The notes below the pieces were generated by a model that made no database searches, was not told where the DNA came from, and was given only the letters and a program-made list of their open reading frames with translations. A DNA stretch of 64,000 nt from an uncultured Acidimicrobiales bacterium. GTDB taxonomy: Bacteria > Actinomycetota > Acidimicrobiia > Acidimicrobiales > Aldehydirespiratoraceae. The number at the start of each line of letters is the position of its first letter. Positions within the stretch are counted from its first letter, which is position 1. The stretch is from assembly GCA_958296055.1 (NCBI GenBank), contig CATQHS010000001.1, positions 1,646,277-1,710,276 of the forward strand, given 5' to 3'. Of the stretch, positions 34,045-42,525 are shown piece by piece. Made by a program: the position numbers and the translations under genes.

Positions 34045-35544
34045 TCAGTAAAGGGCGAGCTCGGCCCGCAGCAAATCCCCGGAGGAGCCGCGGGGGATCT
34101 CGTCCACCACGTCGATCTTGGACGGGCACTTGTAGCGGGCCAGCCGGGCCGCGCACCACTCCACCAACTCGTCCTCCTCGATCTCGTCCTCGTCGCCCGA
34201 GGCCACCACGAAGGCCTTGACCGCCTCGCTCGTGTGGGGGTGGGGGATGCCGACCACGGCCGCATCGGCCACCGCCGGGTGGGTGGCCAGCACCGACTCC
34301 ACCTCGCCCGGATGCACGTTAAACCCCGACACGATGATCAGGTCCTTGATCCGGCCGGTGAGGTAGAGGAACCCGTCGGGGTCGGCCACGGCGATGTCGC
34401 CGGTGTGCAGCCACCCGTCGGGGTCGAGGGCCCGGGCGGTGGCGGTGGAGTCGTCCCAGTAGCCGTCGAACACGTTGGGGCCGCGCACCAGGATCTCGCC
34501 GGGGTCGCCGACGGCCGCGTCGGCGCCGGAGGAGTCGGCCAGGCGGACCTCCACGCCGCCGATGGGGCGGCCGATGGAGCCCACGGGCACGTCGTCGCCG
34601 ACGCCGACGGTGACGCTGGGGCCGGCCTCGGTGAGTCCGTAGCCCTCGTTGAGGGGGAGGCCGAGCAGCCGAGCGGCCAGGGCCACCCGCTCGGGGAGGG
34701 CGGCCGCCCCCGAGAGGGCGAGGCGGATCCCCTCGAAGGCAGACGGGGGCGGGTCCAGGTCCACGATGGCGGACCACATGCCGGGCGGGCCGACCAGCAG
34801 CGAGACGTTCTCGGCGGCCACGGTCTGAAGCAGCGAGGCCGGGTCGAACCGCTCGACCAGCACCACGGTGGCCCCGCCGTACAGGCAGGGGTTGAGGATG
34901 CCGTTCAGCCCGAACACGTGGTGGAGCGGGACGATGCAGACGCCCACGTCGTCGCCCCTCACCACCCGCAGCGGATGCGACCGCACCTGGCGCAGGTTGC
35001 TGGACAGGTTGCCGTGGGTGAGGCGAGCCGCCTTGGGGGACCCGGCCGTGCCCGCGGTGAACAACAGCGCGGCCAGGTCGTCGTCGCTCCGCTCGACCGT
35101 CTCGACCGGGTCGGCGGCCGCGGCCGCGGCCACCAAGTCGACGGAGTCGGGCAGGCCCGGTCCGCCCATCGACAGCACATGGTCGAGGTCGGGCAGCTCG
35201 GACCGGTCGATGGAGGAGAAGGCGGCCAGACCGGCCGGGCCCACGATGGCGGCCCGGGCCCCGACCGCGGCCAACTCCCGCTGCAGCTCGGGGCCGGGGC
35301 TTTGCGGGTTCAGCGGCACGGCCACGGCGCCGACGCCGAGCACAGCCAGCCAGGACCGCACGAACCGGGGGTTGGTGGCGCAGATGATGGCCACCCGATC
35401 CCCCGGGGCCAGGCCGAGGCCGACCAGTGCGCCCCGGCGGGCCGCAACCTCGAACCGCAGGCGCCCGTAGGAGATGCGGTCGCCCCCGGCGACCAGGGCG
35501 GTTTGGCCGTCGGGGTGGTCGTCGATGATGGCGGCGAGGTTCAC
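34045..35544 (-). CDS. ANL-superfamily adenylate-forming-like protein lacking the A10 lysine
   Basis: 499 residues with the acyl-CoA-synthetase/luciferase fold: LNEGYGLTEAGP, GDIAVADPDGFLYLTGRIKDLIIVSGFNVHPGEVE (hinge) and a P-loop that reads LLFTAGTAGSPKAARLTHGN instead of TSGTTGxPKG. The usual C-terminal PxxxxGK motif reads PRGSSGDLLRAELAL, so the adenylation lysine is an Asp (residue 490). It may be inactive for adenylation, act only on acyl-adenylates, or have another role. It ends 94 nt before hemA on the same strand. Confidence 0.8.
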   Translation of the reverse strand: MNLAAIIDDHPDGQTALVAGGDRISYGRLRFEVAARRGALVGLGLAPGDRVAIICATNPRFVRSWLAVLGVGAVAVPLNPQSPGPELQRELAAVGARAAIVGPAGLAAFSSIDRSELPDLDHVLSMGGPGLPDSVDLVAAAAAADPVETVERSDDDLAALLFTAGTAGSPKAARLTHGNLSSNLRQVRSHPLRVVRGDDVGVCIVPLHHVFGLNGILNPCLYGGATVVLVERFDPASLLQTVAAENVSLLVGPPGMWSAIVDLDPPPSAFEGIRLALSGAAALPERVALAARLLGLPLNEGYGLTEAGPSVTVGVGDDVPVGSIGRPIGGVEVRLADSSGADAAVGDPGEILVRGPNVFDGYWDDSTATARALDPDGWLHTGDIAVADPDGFLYLTGRIKDLIIVSGFNVHPGEVESVLATHPAVADAAVVGIPHPHTSEAVKAFVVASGDEDEIEEDELVEWCAARLARYKCPSKIDVVDEIPRGSSGDLLRAELALY

Positions 35545-35583
35545 GCCCGGCCCCTCAGGGGGTCGGACCGGGATGCGCCGCGC

Positions 35584-35673
35584 TCAGCGGGCCAGCCAGA
35601 AAAGCTGGAGGACACTGGCGGCGAGAATAGCCACCAGCAATGCGGCGATGACGATGGTGGTCCCCCGCCTCAC
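35584..35673 (-). CDS. 29-residue single-span membrane protein
   Basis: GTG start overlapping the upstream stop by four bases (GTGA). Sequence: three basic/polar residues, a 20-residue hydrophobic helix (TIVIAALLVAILAASVLQLF), and WLAR. The tight coupling and clean helix suggest a real micro-protein. Function unknown. Confidence 0.5.
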   Translation of the reverse strand: MRRGTTIVIAALLVAILAASVLQLFWLAR

Positions 35674-36539
35674 CGGTGACCCCCTCCTCTCGGGCCCAGC
35701 GCCACCGGGGTGGACGGCCCGGTGGCGGGCTCGTCGTCGCGGGGGTTGCGGATCCGCACCGTCGCCCCCTCGGCGACGCCTAGCTCGGCCGCGGCCGACC
35801 GCCGGGGGGCGGCCACCGACACCAGGCCGCACGAGTCGGTGACCAGGCCGAGCCGGCCGGGGCCGATGGCGTCGTAGGCGGCGGCGGTCTCCGCGGCCCG
35901 GACCTCGCCGTCGATCACGAGCTGGAGCGCCGGGCCGAGCCCGTTCAGGTCGTCCGGGCCCAGGTTGAGCTGGCAGTTGCCGTAGCGGTCCACCCACAGG
36001 ACCTCGGCCTCCACCCCGTCGGGGTCGCGCCGCGACACCGGCAGCACTCCCGGGACCATGCCGGCCGGGTCGATCTCGGGGCCCAAGTCCGCCAGCGGCA
36101 CCCCCCGGCAGAGGTGAGCGGCGGCCGGAGCGAACACGTCGCGGCCGGCGAAGGTGGCGCCCGCCGCCGGTAGCCGGTGGTCGGGGCTGGTGAGCTCGAC
36201 GGCCCGGCCCGCCCCTCCGACCAGGGCGGTGGCCGGGGCCAGCAGGCCGTTGTCGGGGCCGACCAGCACCGAGGACCCCTCCCCCACCTCCACCGCCACC
36301 GCCCGGCGGTCGGTTCCCACCCCGGGATCGACGACGGCCAGGACCACGCCGGGGTTCAGGTACTCGACGGCTCGGGCCAAGGCCAGGCCCCCGGCCCGGA
36401 CGTCGTGGGCGGCGATGCCGTGGGTGACGTCGATGACCCGGACCTCGGGGGCGATGGCGGCGATGACCGAGTGCACCACTCCGACGAACCCGTCGTCAAG
36501 GCCGTAGTCCGACAGGAACGAAACCATCCCGTATCTCAT
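35670..36539 (-). CDS. SAM hydroxide adenosyltransferase (DUF62 family)
   Basis: 289 residues. FLSDYGLDDGFVGVVHSVI, VIDVTHGIAAHDVRAGG, VVDPGVGTDRRAVAVE, FAGRDVFAPAAAHLCRG and VLWVDRYGNCQLNL match the family that hydrolyses S-adenosylmethionine to adenosine and methionine; the fluorinase/chlorinase relatives bind halide instead. The halide-binding Ser loop of halogenases is not evident, so hydrolase activity is the likelier call. Lies 13 nt after proC and is coupled to the micro-protein gene. Confidence 0.87.
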   Translation of the reverse strand: MRYGMVSFLSDYGLDDGFVGVVHSVIAAIAPEVRVIDVTHGIAAHDVRAGGLALARAVEYLNPGVVLAVVDPGVGTDRRAVAVEVGEGSSVLVGPDNGLLAPATALVGGAGRAVELTSPDHRLPAAGATFAGRDVFAPAAAHLCRGVPLADLGPEIDPAGMVPGVLPVSRRDPDGVEAEVLWVDRYGNCQLNLGPDDLNGLGPALQLVIDGEVRAAETAAAYDAIGPGRLGLVTDSCGLVSVAAPRRSAAAELGVAEGATVRIRNPRDDEPATGPSTPVALGPRGGGHR

Positions 36540-36552
36540 TCTCGTCTGATCC

Positions 36553-37341
36553 TCATCGGCCCAGCTCCCGGGAGCGCTCGGCGGCGGCGGCCACCACCCG
36601 GCCGATCAGGCCCATGAAATCGGCCTCGTCCAGCACGGCCAGCCCGGCCTCGGTGGTCCCGCCGGGGGAGGTGACGTCGGAGCGGAGCTGAGCCGGGTCC
36701 CGGTCGGCACCGGCCAGCAGGGTGGCCGCCCCCAGCAGGGTCTGGCGGGTCAGGGCGTCGGCGGTAGCGGGGTCGAGCCCCTGGGCCGCCCCGGCGTCCC
36801 GCAAGGCCTCAGCCAGCCGGAACAGGTAGGCCGGGCCGCTGCCGGACAGCCCGGTCACCGCGTCGAGGTCGTCCTCGTCCACGGTGATGACGATCCCCAC
36901 CGCGGCCAGCACCGATTCAGCCCAGGCCAGGTCGGCCGCGGTGGCCGAAGCCCCCGGGGCCAGGGCCGTGGCCCCCCGGCCCACCAGCGCCGGGGTGTTG
37001 GGCATGCATCGCACCACCGGGGTCCCAGCGGGCAGGAGGGCTTCAATGGCGGCGATCGGGACCCCGGCGGCGATGGACAGCACCCGGCCCGCCCCGGCGG
37101 CGGCCACCGCCTCGACGGCGGCGGCCACCACGTCGGGCTTGACCGCGATGACGGCATCGGCGCCGCCCAGCGGCTCGATTCCCAGCGACACCCCGGGCAC
37201 GGCGGAGGCCAGCTCGGCCCGGCGGGCCGGGTCGGGCTCCACCACGTGCAGTTCGCCCGGTTCGGCCCAGCCGCAGCCGACCAGCCCCGCGGCCAAGGCG
37301 GAGCCCATCTTGCCGCCGCCCACCACCTGAAGCCGGACCAT
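36553..37341 (-). CDS. proC: Pyrroline-5-carboxylate reductase
   Basis: 262 residues: the N-terminal NAD(P) motif VVGGGKMGSALAAGL, then VIAVKPDVVAAAVEAV, SIAAGVPIAAIEALLP, VVRCMPNTPALVGRGATAL, and the ProC signature DAVTGLSGSGPAYLFRLAEAL with LLAGADRDPAQLRSDVTSPGGTTEAGL. It makes proline from pyrroline-5-carboxylate. An AT-rich minus-strand promoter and a 16-bp hairpin lie upstream. Confidence 0.93.
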   Translation of the reverse strand: MVRLQVVGGGKMGSALAAGLVGCGWAEPGELHVVEPDPARRAELASAVPGVSLGIEPLGGADAVIAVKPDVVAAAVEAVAAAGAGRVLSIAAGVPIAAIEALLPAGTPVVRCMPNTPALVGRGATALAPGASATAADLAWAESVLAAVGIVITVDEDDLDAVTGLSGSGPAYLFRLAEALRDAGAAQGLDPATADALTRQTLLGAATLLAGADRDPAQLRSDVTSPGGTTEAGLAVLDEADFMGLIGRVVAAAAERSRELGR

Positions 37342-37400
37342 CCGGTCATGCTAGATGTTGGGTTTCGTCCCCCGGCCAGCGGGTCCGATCACGGCCTGGT

Positions 37401-37466
37401 GATTCCGACGGAGCGGGGCATCGGCCGCACTTCCCCGAACAACTTCAGCGCCGCTCCGTCGGAATC
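37401..37466 (-). promoter_or_regulatory. 16-bp perfect inverted repeat in the proC leader
   Basis: GATTCCGACGGAGCGG (37401-37416) and its exact complement (37451-37466), separated by 34 nt. On the proC transcript the stem would begin at the predicted first base. It could protect the 5' end, regulate proC, or act as an operator. No U-run follows, so it is not a plain terminator. Confidence 0.6.
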
Positions 37467-37472
37467 GGGTTG

Positions 37473-37500
37473 ACTATACTGATATAAATTGAAAGATCAA
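37473..37500 (-). promoter_or_regulatory. Minus-strand promoter TTGATC-16-TATAGT upstream of proC
   Basis: -35 TTGATC (37500-37495), a 16-nt spacer and -10 TATAGT (37478-37473) within an AT-rich patch, about 130 nt before the proC start. Confidence 0.5.
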
Positions 37501-37543
37501 GTTATTTTATGAAATTTCAATGAGGTGCGGCCCTGGGCCACAT

Positions 37544-38008
37544 TCAGCCCTTGAACTTGGAGGCGAAGCCGATGCGCATGGCGGGGCGGAAGATCAGCTC
37601 CACCGCCGCGTACATCGACCCCAAGACGTGGTCGAGGGCGGCCGCGGTCACCTGCGCCAGCGGGATGGACCCCGACAGGTACACGGCGTCCTCGGGCCCG
37701 ATCTCGAGTTTCAGCCCGGCCAAGCCCCGGTTGCGGCGCAGCAGGTGCTCGTAGAAGCGGGCGTGGTTCTCCTCGGGGGCGGGGACCAAGTAGGTGGTGT
37801 ATCCGAGGGTGCGCTGGCCCAGGGTGAGCCAAATCGTCCACACGTCCTTCTCTTCCCCCCTGATCCGCACGTACCGGCGCCGCTGGCCCGCCGGGCCCCG
37901 CTCGACCGCGTCGATGGCGGGGTTGGCGGCGGCCGCGGCGGCCAGCCAATCATCGATGAAGGCCTCGCGCCGGTCCAGCTCCTCGGGGGCGGCGGGCTCG
38001 GTCTCCAC
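37544..38008 (-). CDS. YbjN-domain protein
   Basis: 154 residues, GTG start. The pattern RREAFIDDWLAAAAAANPAI, DVWTIWLTLGQRTLGYTTYLVPAPEENHARFYEHLLRRNRGL and VYLSGSIPLAQVTAAALDHVLG matches the YbjN / type III secretion chaperone-like fold. In mycobacteria a YbjN-family gene likewise follows mshA, so this is conserved synteny. Function is not established; a partner in thiol or envelope homeostasis has been supposed. Confidence 0.75.
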   Translation of the reverse strand: METEPAAPEELDRREAFIDDWLAAAAAANPAIDAVERGPAGQRRRYVRIRGEEKDVWTIWLTLGQRTLGYTTYLVPAPEENHARFYEHLLRRNRGLAGLKLEIGPEDAVYLSGSIPLAQVTAAALDHVLGSMYAAVELIFRPAMRIGFASKFKG

Positions 38009-38029
38009 CTCAGGCCACCTCAGGCCATC

Positions 38030-39250
38030 TCAGGCCATGCAGTCCACCAGCCGGCGGGCCGCGGCCAGATCGTCGTAGATGCGCCGGGCCCGGCCGGCGG
38101 TGGCGGCCCAGGTGTAGCCGGCGGCCATGGCGGTCGCCTGGCGGGCCATCGCCGCGGCCAGTTCCGGATCGGCCAGGATCACCTCGGCCGCGGCGGCCAG
38201 CTCGCGGGGGCTGCGGCCGTCGACCCGGTAGCCGGTGCGGCCGTGATCGACCAGAGTGCGCAGGCCGCCCACGTCGGAGGCCACCACCGGGGTGCCGCAG
38301 GCCGCGGCCTCCAAGGCCACCAGGCCGAACGACTCCGACCGGCTGGGCACCAGGCACACGTCCGCGGCCCGGTAGTAGGCGGAGAGCCGGTGGTGGGGTT
38401 GGGGCGGGACGAAATCGACCCGGCCGGTCAGGCCGAGCCGGCGAATCGATTCGGCGACCCGGTCCAGTTCGCGGGCCCCCTCGGGTCCCGAGGTGCCGCC
38501 CACCGCCAGCAGCCGGGCCCCGGCGCGGCCCGCCCGGTCCAGCTCCGCCAAGGTCTCTACGGCGGCGTCCAAGCCCTTGAGGGGCTGGATCCGGCCCACG
38601 AACAGCAGAACCGGGCCAGCGCCGAGGCCGAGGGCGGCCCGGGCGGCGGCTCGGTCTCCGGGCGAGAAGAGGGTGTGGTCCACCCCGGGGGGCATCACGT
38701 CGATGCGGGCCGGGTCGGCTCCGTAGAGGTCGGCGAGCTGGCGGGCCTCGGCGGCCGAGCTGGCGGTGATCAGATCGGAGCAGGCCACCACCTCGGCTTC
38801 GGCCTCGGCCCGGGCTCTCGGTTCGGGGTCGCCGGTGGCGGCCTTGACTCGGGCCAGGGTGTGGAAGGTGGACACCAAGGGCAGGTCGAGCTCGTGCTTG
38901 AGGCGGTGCCCGGCCACGCCCGACAGCCAGTAGTTGGCATGCAGTACGTCGGTCCCGTGAGCGTCCAGATGGGCCCGCACCCCGGCGGCGTATTCGTCCA
39001 CGACCCCCGGCAGCGCCTCTTTGGCCAAGTCGGGGGGGCCGGCGGGGACGTGGACGACCCTGAAGCCGGGGGCCACCTCCACCGACGGGGGGGCGCCGGA
39101 CCAGCGGCGCACGAACACGGTGGCGTCCACCCCGGCCTGGACCAGCGCCGCCACCAGCTCGCGGACGTACACGTTCATCCCGCCCGCGTCGCCCTGGCCG
39201 GGCTGGGCCAGGGGCGACGTGTGGAGCGACAGGACGGCGACTCGGCTCAC
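38030..39250 (-). CDS. mshA: D-inositol-3-phosphate glycosyltransferase (mycothiol synthesis)
   Basis: 406 residues, GT-B fold family 4 glycosyltransferase: LSLHTSPLAQPGQGDAGGMNVYVRELV at the N-terminus is the MshA signature, with FHTLARVKA, VMPPGVDHTLFSPGDR, LLFVGRIQPLKGLD, and the nucleotide-sugar motif SRSESFGLVALEAAACGTPVVA. It makes the first mycothiol intermediate from UDP-GlcNAc and inositol-3-phosphate. Mycothiol is restricted to actinobacteria. The YbjN-like gene follows, and a phosphoglycerate-mutase-type gene lies beyond the MoaD-like gene, as in mycobacteria. Confidence 0.92.
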   Translation of the reverse strand: MSRVAVLSLHTSPLAQPGQGDAGGMNVYVRELVAALVQAGVDATVFVRRWSGAPPSVEVAPGFRVVHVPAGPPDLAKEALPGVVDEYAAGVRAHLDAHGTDVLHANYWLSGVAGHRLKHELDLPLVSTFHTLARVKAATGDPEPRARAEAEAEVVACSDLITASSAAEARQLADLYGADPARIDVMPPGVDHTLFSPGDRAAARAALGLGAGPVLLFVGRIQPLKGLDAAVETLAELDRAGRAGARLLAVGGTSGPEGARELDRVAESIRRLGLTGRVDFVPPQPHHRLSAYYRAADVCLVPSRSESFGLVALEAAACGTPVVASDVGGLRTLVDHGRTGYRVDGRSPRELAAAAEVILADPELAAAMARQATAMAAGYTWAATAGRARRIYDDLAAARRLVDCMA

Positions 39251-39299
39251 GAGCCTGAAAGGCTACCGGTCGATCAGATGGGCCGAGGCCGCCGGGCCG

Positions 39300-39536
39300 T
39301 CAACCCCCCGACACGGGGGGCAGCACCGCGATCTCGTCGTCGCCGCCGACCGGCTCGCCGGGGGCGGCCGGCTCGCCGTTGCGCCACACCTGGCAGGTTT
39401 CCAGCAGACCGGCGAAGTCGGGCCCGTAGCGCTCGCAAGCCGCTTCCAGCACTTCTCCCACCGTGGCGCCGGGCACGGTGTCGCGGGCTCGCCCGGCCAT
39501 CTCCCTGGCCGAGGCGAACAACCGGAGCTTGGCCAC
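39300..39536 (-). CDS. moaD: MoaD/ThiS-like sulfur-carrier protein
   Basis: 78 residues from a GTG. A beta-grasp pattern (AKLRLFASAREMAGRARDTVP, VGEVLEAACERYG, EIAVLPPVSGG) ends in the Gly-Gly tail that is adenylated and thiolated. It would supply sulfur for molybdopterin or a similar cofactor. No other moa gene is nearby, so the partner enzyme is unknown. Confidence 0.82.
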   Translation of the reverse strand: MAKLRLFASAREMAGRARDTVPGATVGEVLEAACERYGPDFAGLLETCQVWRNGEPAAPGEPVGGDDEIAVLPPVSGG

Positions 39537-39606
39537 GGTGAACCATGGTACCCCTCGAGACCATCCACGATACTGTCGGCGGCCGCCGGTACTTTCGGGC
39601 TTCGCC

Positions 39607-40209
39607 ATGATTGATGTTCTCGTCATCCGTCACGCCCAGTCGGTCTGGAACCAGGACGGCCGCTGGCAGGGCCAAGCCGACCCGCCGCTGTCGGATCTCG
39701 GCTCGGCCCAGGCCCGGGCCGCGGCCGCGGCGCTGAGCGGCGTCGACTACGTGGTGACCAGCGACCTCGACCGGGCCCGGGCCACCGCCGACCTGATAGC
39801 CGAGGCCGTGGGAGTCGGGCCGGTCGAGGTCGACGCGGCCTGGCGCGAGCGCGACGCAGGCGCCTGGCAGGGCCTCACCCGGGCCGAGATCGAGCGCGAC
39901 TACCCCGGCTACCTGGACGAGGGCCGGCGCCCGCCCGGCTGGGAGCCGGACTCCTCGGTGCTGGACCGGGGGCTGGCCGCCCTGCGCCGGGCGGCGGAGA
40001 GGGCCGGCGGGGCCGGGTCGGGCCAAGCGCTGGCCGTCTCCCACGCCGGGGTCATCTACGCGCTGGAGGGCCACCTGGGCTGCGACTTCGAGCGGATCGA
40101 CCACCTCTGCGGCCGCTGGTTCACCGTCGACGACGGCCGCATCGGCTGCCGGCGCCGGATGGCGCTGACCGGCCGGGGCGCCGAGCCGGTCCCGGCCCGG
40201 AACCGATGA
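39607..40209 (+). CDS. Histidine phosphatase (phosphoglycerate mutase-like) family protein
   Basis: 200 residues. The RHG-type catalytic motif is LVIRHAQSVWNQDGRWQGQADPPLSDLG, with the second-half acid ERDAGAWQGLTRAEI and the C-terminal catalytic His in ALAVSHAGVIYAL. RHG is changed to RHA. These are mostly broad phosphatases or cofactor-dependent mutases. A TACTTT box lies 11 nt before the ATG, giving an almost leaderless transcript. The metallopeptidase gene overlaps its end by four bases. Confidence 0.83.
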   Translation: MIDVLVIRHAQSVWNQDGRWQGQADPPLSDLGSAQARAAAAALSGVDYVVTSDLDRARATADLIAEAVGVGPVEVDAAWRERDAGAWQGLTRAEIERDYPGYLDEGRRPPGWEPDSSVLDRGLAALRRAAERAGGAGSGQALAVSHAGVIYALEGHLGCDFERIDHLCGRWFTVDDGRIGCRRRMALTGRGAEPVPARNR

Positions 40210-40733
40210 CCGCCTCCGGTCCGACGGGGCCGTACCCGGTGCGGGTGATCCGCAGCGCCCGGCGCCACAAGACCGTCTCGGCCCGGGTGGTGAAGGGCGC
40301 CATCCAGGTTCGGATCCCGGCCTGGATGTCAGAGGAGCAAGAGGACCGGACCGTGGCGAACATCGTGGCCCGGCTGGAGGAGCGGCGGCGCTGCGGCGGC
40401 GTGGACCTCGAAGCCCGGGCTCGGGAACTGGCTCGCCGGTTCGACCTGCCCGAGCCGGACTCCATCCGCTGGTCCACCAACCAGCACCACCGCTGGGGGT
40501 CCTGCACCACCGCGACCGGCCACATCCGCATATCAAGCCGGCTGTCCGAGGCGCCGCCGTGGGTGCTCGACCACGTGATCGTCCACGAGTTGGCCCACCT
40601 GGTCGTCCCCGACCACTCTCCGGCCTTCTACGAACTGCTGAGCCGAAACCCGCTCTCAGAGCGGGCCACGGGCTATCTGATGGCCTTCGGCGACCTGTCC
40701 GACGCCGACCCGGCCGAGGCTCAGGCCGGGTGA
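40206..40733 (+). CDS. YgjP/DUF45-type metallopeptidase
   Basis: 175 residues. VRVIRSARRHKTVSARVV at the start, RWGSCTTATGHIRISSRLSEAPPWVLDHVIVHELAHLVVPDHSPAFYELL near the end: HELAH plus the downstream His is the zinc site of the YgjP-like, SprT-related family. Substrate unknown. Coupled to the phosphatase gene (ATGA) and overlapping a small antisense ORF at its 3' end. Confidence 0.83.
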   Translation: MTASGPTGPYPVRVIRSARRHKTVSARVVKGAIQVRIPAWMSEEQEDRTVANIVARLEERRRCGGVDLEARARELARRFDLPEPDSIRWSTNQHHRWGSCTTATGHIRISSRLSEAPPWVLDHVIVHELAHLVVPDHSPAFYELLSRNPLSERATGYLMAFGDLSDADPAEAQAG

Positions 40734-40879
40734 GGCGAGTCGTCGGTTCCGGCCCGACTATCGGCTAGCTCGTCCGTCATGGCCTCGGCTCCGTCCAAGT
40801 CGTCGGCGTCAAGAGCGGCCAGAGCGGCGTCGACGCGGTCGAAGTCCTGTTCGATCGGAGCTTGCCGGCCGTCGCCCAC
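40721..40879 (-). CDS. Small acidic protein (52 residues), possible gene
   Basis: GTG at 40879. A short helical, highly acidic sequence (QDFDRVDAALAALDADDLDGAEA) then a polar tail. Its last 13 bases overlap the end of the metallopeptidase gene on the other strand. The pattern resembles the N-terminal helix of small DksA/TraR-like actinobacterial proteins but has no zinc site. Coding status uncertain. Confidence 0.35.
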   Translation of the reverse strand: MGDGRQAPIEQDFDRVDAALAALDADDLDGAEAMTDELADSRAGTDDSPHPA

Positions 40880-40949
40880 CGGGTCATGTTAGCCCATCAG
40901 AATCACCCGGCAGGCCGCCTTCGAACTGTCAGGCACTACCCTCGCAAAT

Positions 40950-41022
40950 GGGCCGCTAGCTCATCGGGTAGAGCAGGGGACTTTTAATCCCAAGGTGCCG
41001 GGTTCGAGCCCCGGGCGGCCCA
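40950..41022 (+). tRNA. tRNA-Lys (anticodon TTT)
   Basis: 73 nt. Acceptor stem GGGCCGC pairs fully with GCGGCCC, the D-arm has GCTCATCGGTAGAGC-type sequence, the anticodon loop CTTTTAA gives TTT (Lys), and GGTTCGAGCC forms the T-arm. CCA is not encoded. Confidence 0.95.
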
Positions 41023-41075
41023 CTGCGCTACTTCGAGGCCATCGGTGTCGTGCTCTAGAGCACCCCGGCCCGCTC

Positions 41076-42464
41076 CTACCAGGCAACCGCGCAGGGGTCG
41101 ATATCCTTCAAGCCCAGCACCCGAACCAAGGACTCGTCGATCCGGGCCCGGTCGATCCGGCCACCGGTCACCGCCTCCACTAGTCGGTCGACAGTGGCCA
41201 GCGAGTCGTCAGGAAAGCCGGCGATGAGAAGGTCGTGACCGGCGATCAAAGCCGCTTCGCCCGCCTCGGCCACGGTGAGCGGCGCGAGGGCGGCCATGTT
41301 CAAAGCGTCGGACATGATCACTCCGTCGAAACCGAGATCCTGGCGAAGCAGGGCCACGGCCGGGGGCGACAGCGTTACCGGGCGCCCCTCCTCGGTGAGG
41401 CCCGGGACGACGAGATGGCTCGTCATGACCGCCGGTATCCCTCGGGCCACGGCTTCGGCGAAGGGCACTAAGTGCATCTCCCTCAACTCTTCGAGAGGCA
41501 GAGTGACCGGCAACTCAAGGTGTGAGTCGACATGGGTGGACCCGTGCCCGGGAAAGTGCTTGACCACCGCCGCCGTGCCGCCCTCCATCAGACCGGTCGC
41601 ATAGGCCCAGCCGAACCGTATGACCGTGTCGGCGTCGTCGCCGTAGGTCCGGCTGACCAGGCTGGCCGAGTTCCCGACGTCGAGGACGGGGGCAAGAATC
41701 AGATTGACGCCCAGCCCGGCCGCCCCCTCGGCTCGGGTCCGGCCCATTTCGAAGGCGATGGCCGGGTCGCCGGTATCGCCCACTTCCCGGGCTGAGGGCT
41801 GATCCCCCAGGATGACCTCGAGGCGCTGCACCAAGCCGCCCTCTTCGTCGGCCGCGATCAGCGGGGGAGGCCACACCCCGGCGAAGGGGGCCAGCAAGTC
41901 GCCGATGCCGGCGTCTATGTCACCGATGATGACGAGGCCGCCCAGACGGCCTTCAGTCAGGGGCTCGGTGATGCCGGCGATCTCGGACTGACCGGCCAAA
42001 GCCAACACGATCTGGCCGACCGCGGCGGCCAACGGCGCTCGGGCTGCGCACTCCAGCGGGGTCGCCTCTGGCGCCGGCGGGTCGGTGGCGGGCGGAACCG
42101 GCTCGGGCTCAGTCGGCTCGGGCGCCTCCGGCACCGGCTCAGTCGGCTCGGGCTCCACGGTCGGCGCAGGCTCATCCGGCGCCGCGGTGACAGGAGCCGC
42201 CGTGGTGGGCGCCGCCGTGGTGGGCGAAACAACCGTCGAGGGCGCCGTCGGGGCGGGAACAGCCGTCGTGGGCGCCGCCGTCACCGAAGCGGGCGCCGGG
42301 GACGGCGACTCGGCGGCCGGTTCGGCTTGGGGGCCGTCCCCGCCGCCGCAACCGGCGGCCACCAAAGCCACGGCCAGCCCTGCTCGGATCCAGAATCCCG
42401 AAAGCCGCGTCCGGTGACGACAGTCAGAACCCGCTTCGCACTGCTCGGGACCGGGGCGCGGCAT
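41076..42464 (-). CDS. Lipoprotein glycoside hydrolase family 3 (beta-N-acetylhexosaminidase-like)
   Basis: 462 residues. A lipoprotein signal peptide (LAVALVAAGC) is followed by about 100 residues rich in Pro/Thr/Ala/Glu that act as a cell-wall linker. The GH3 barrel then has the NagZ-type KHFPGHGSTHVDSHLELP (His/Asp general-acid loop) and the nucleophile Asp in GVIMSDALNMAAL. It probably removes N-acetylglucosamine from peptidoglycan fragments or envelope glycans outside the membrane. Divergent from the next membrane protein, with a short shared promoter region. Confidence 0.87.
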   Translation of the reverse strand: MPRPGPEQCEAGSDCRHRTRLSGFWIRAGLAVALVAAGCGGGDGPQAEPAAESPSPAPASVTAAPTTAVPAPTAPSTVVSPTTAAPTTAAPVTAAPDEPAPTVEPEPTEPVPEAPEPTEPEPVPPATDPPAPEATPLECAARAPLAAAVGQIVLALAGQSEIAGITEPLTEGRLGGLVIIGDIDAGIGDLLAPFAGVWPPPLIAADEEGGLVQRLEVILGDQPSAREVGDTGDPAIAFEMGRTRAEGAAGLGVNLILAPVLDVGNSASLVSRTYGDDADTVIRFGWAYATGLMEGGTAAVVKHFPGHGSTHVDSHLELPVTLPLEELREMHLVPFAEAVARGIPAVMTSHLVVPGLTEEGRPVTLSPPAVALLRQDLGFDGVIMSDALNMAALAPLTVAEAGEAALIAGHDLLIAGFPDDSLATVDRLVEAVTGGRIDRARIDESLVRVLGLKDIDPCAVAW

Positions 42465-42525
42465 ATCCGGCCACTATGGCACAGCATCGGGCACGGCCAG
42501 CGCATCCCCGCGTAGTCTCATAGAC

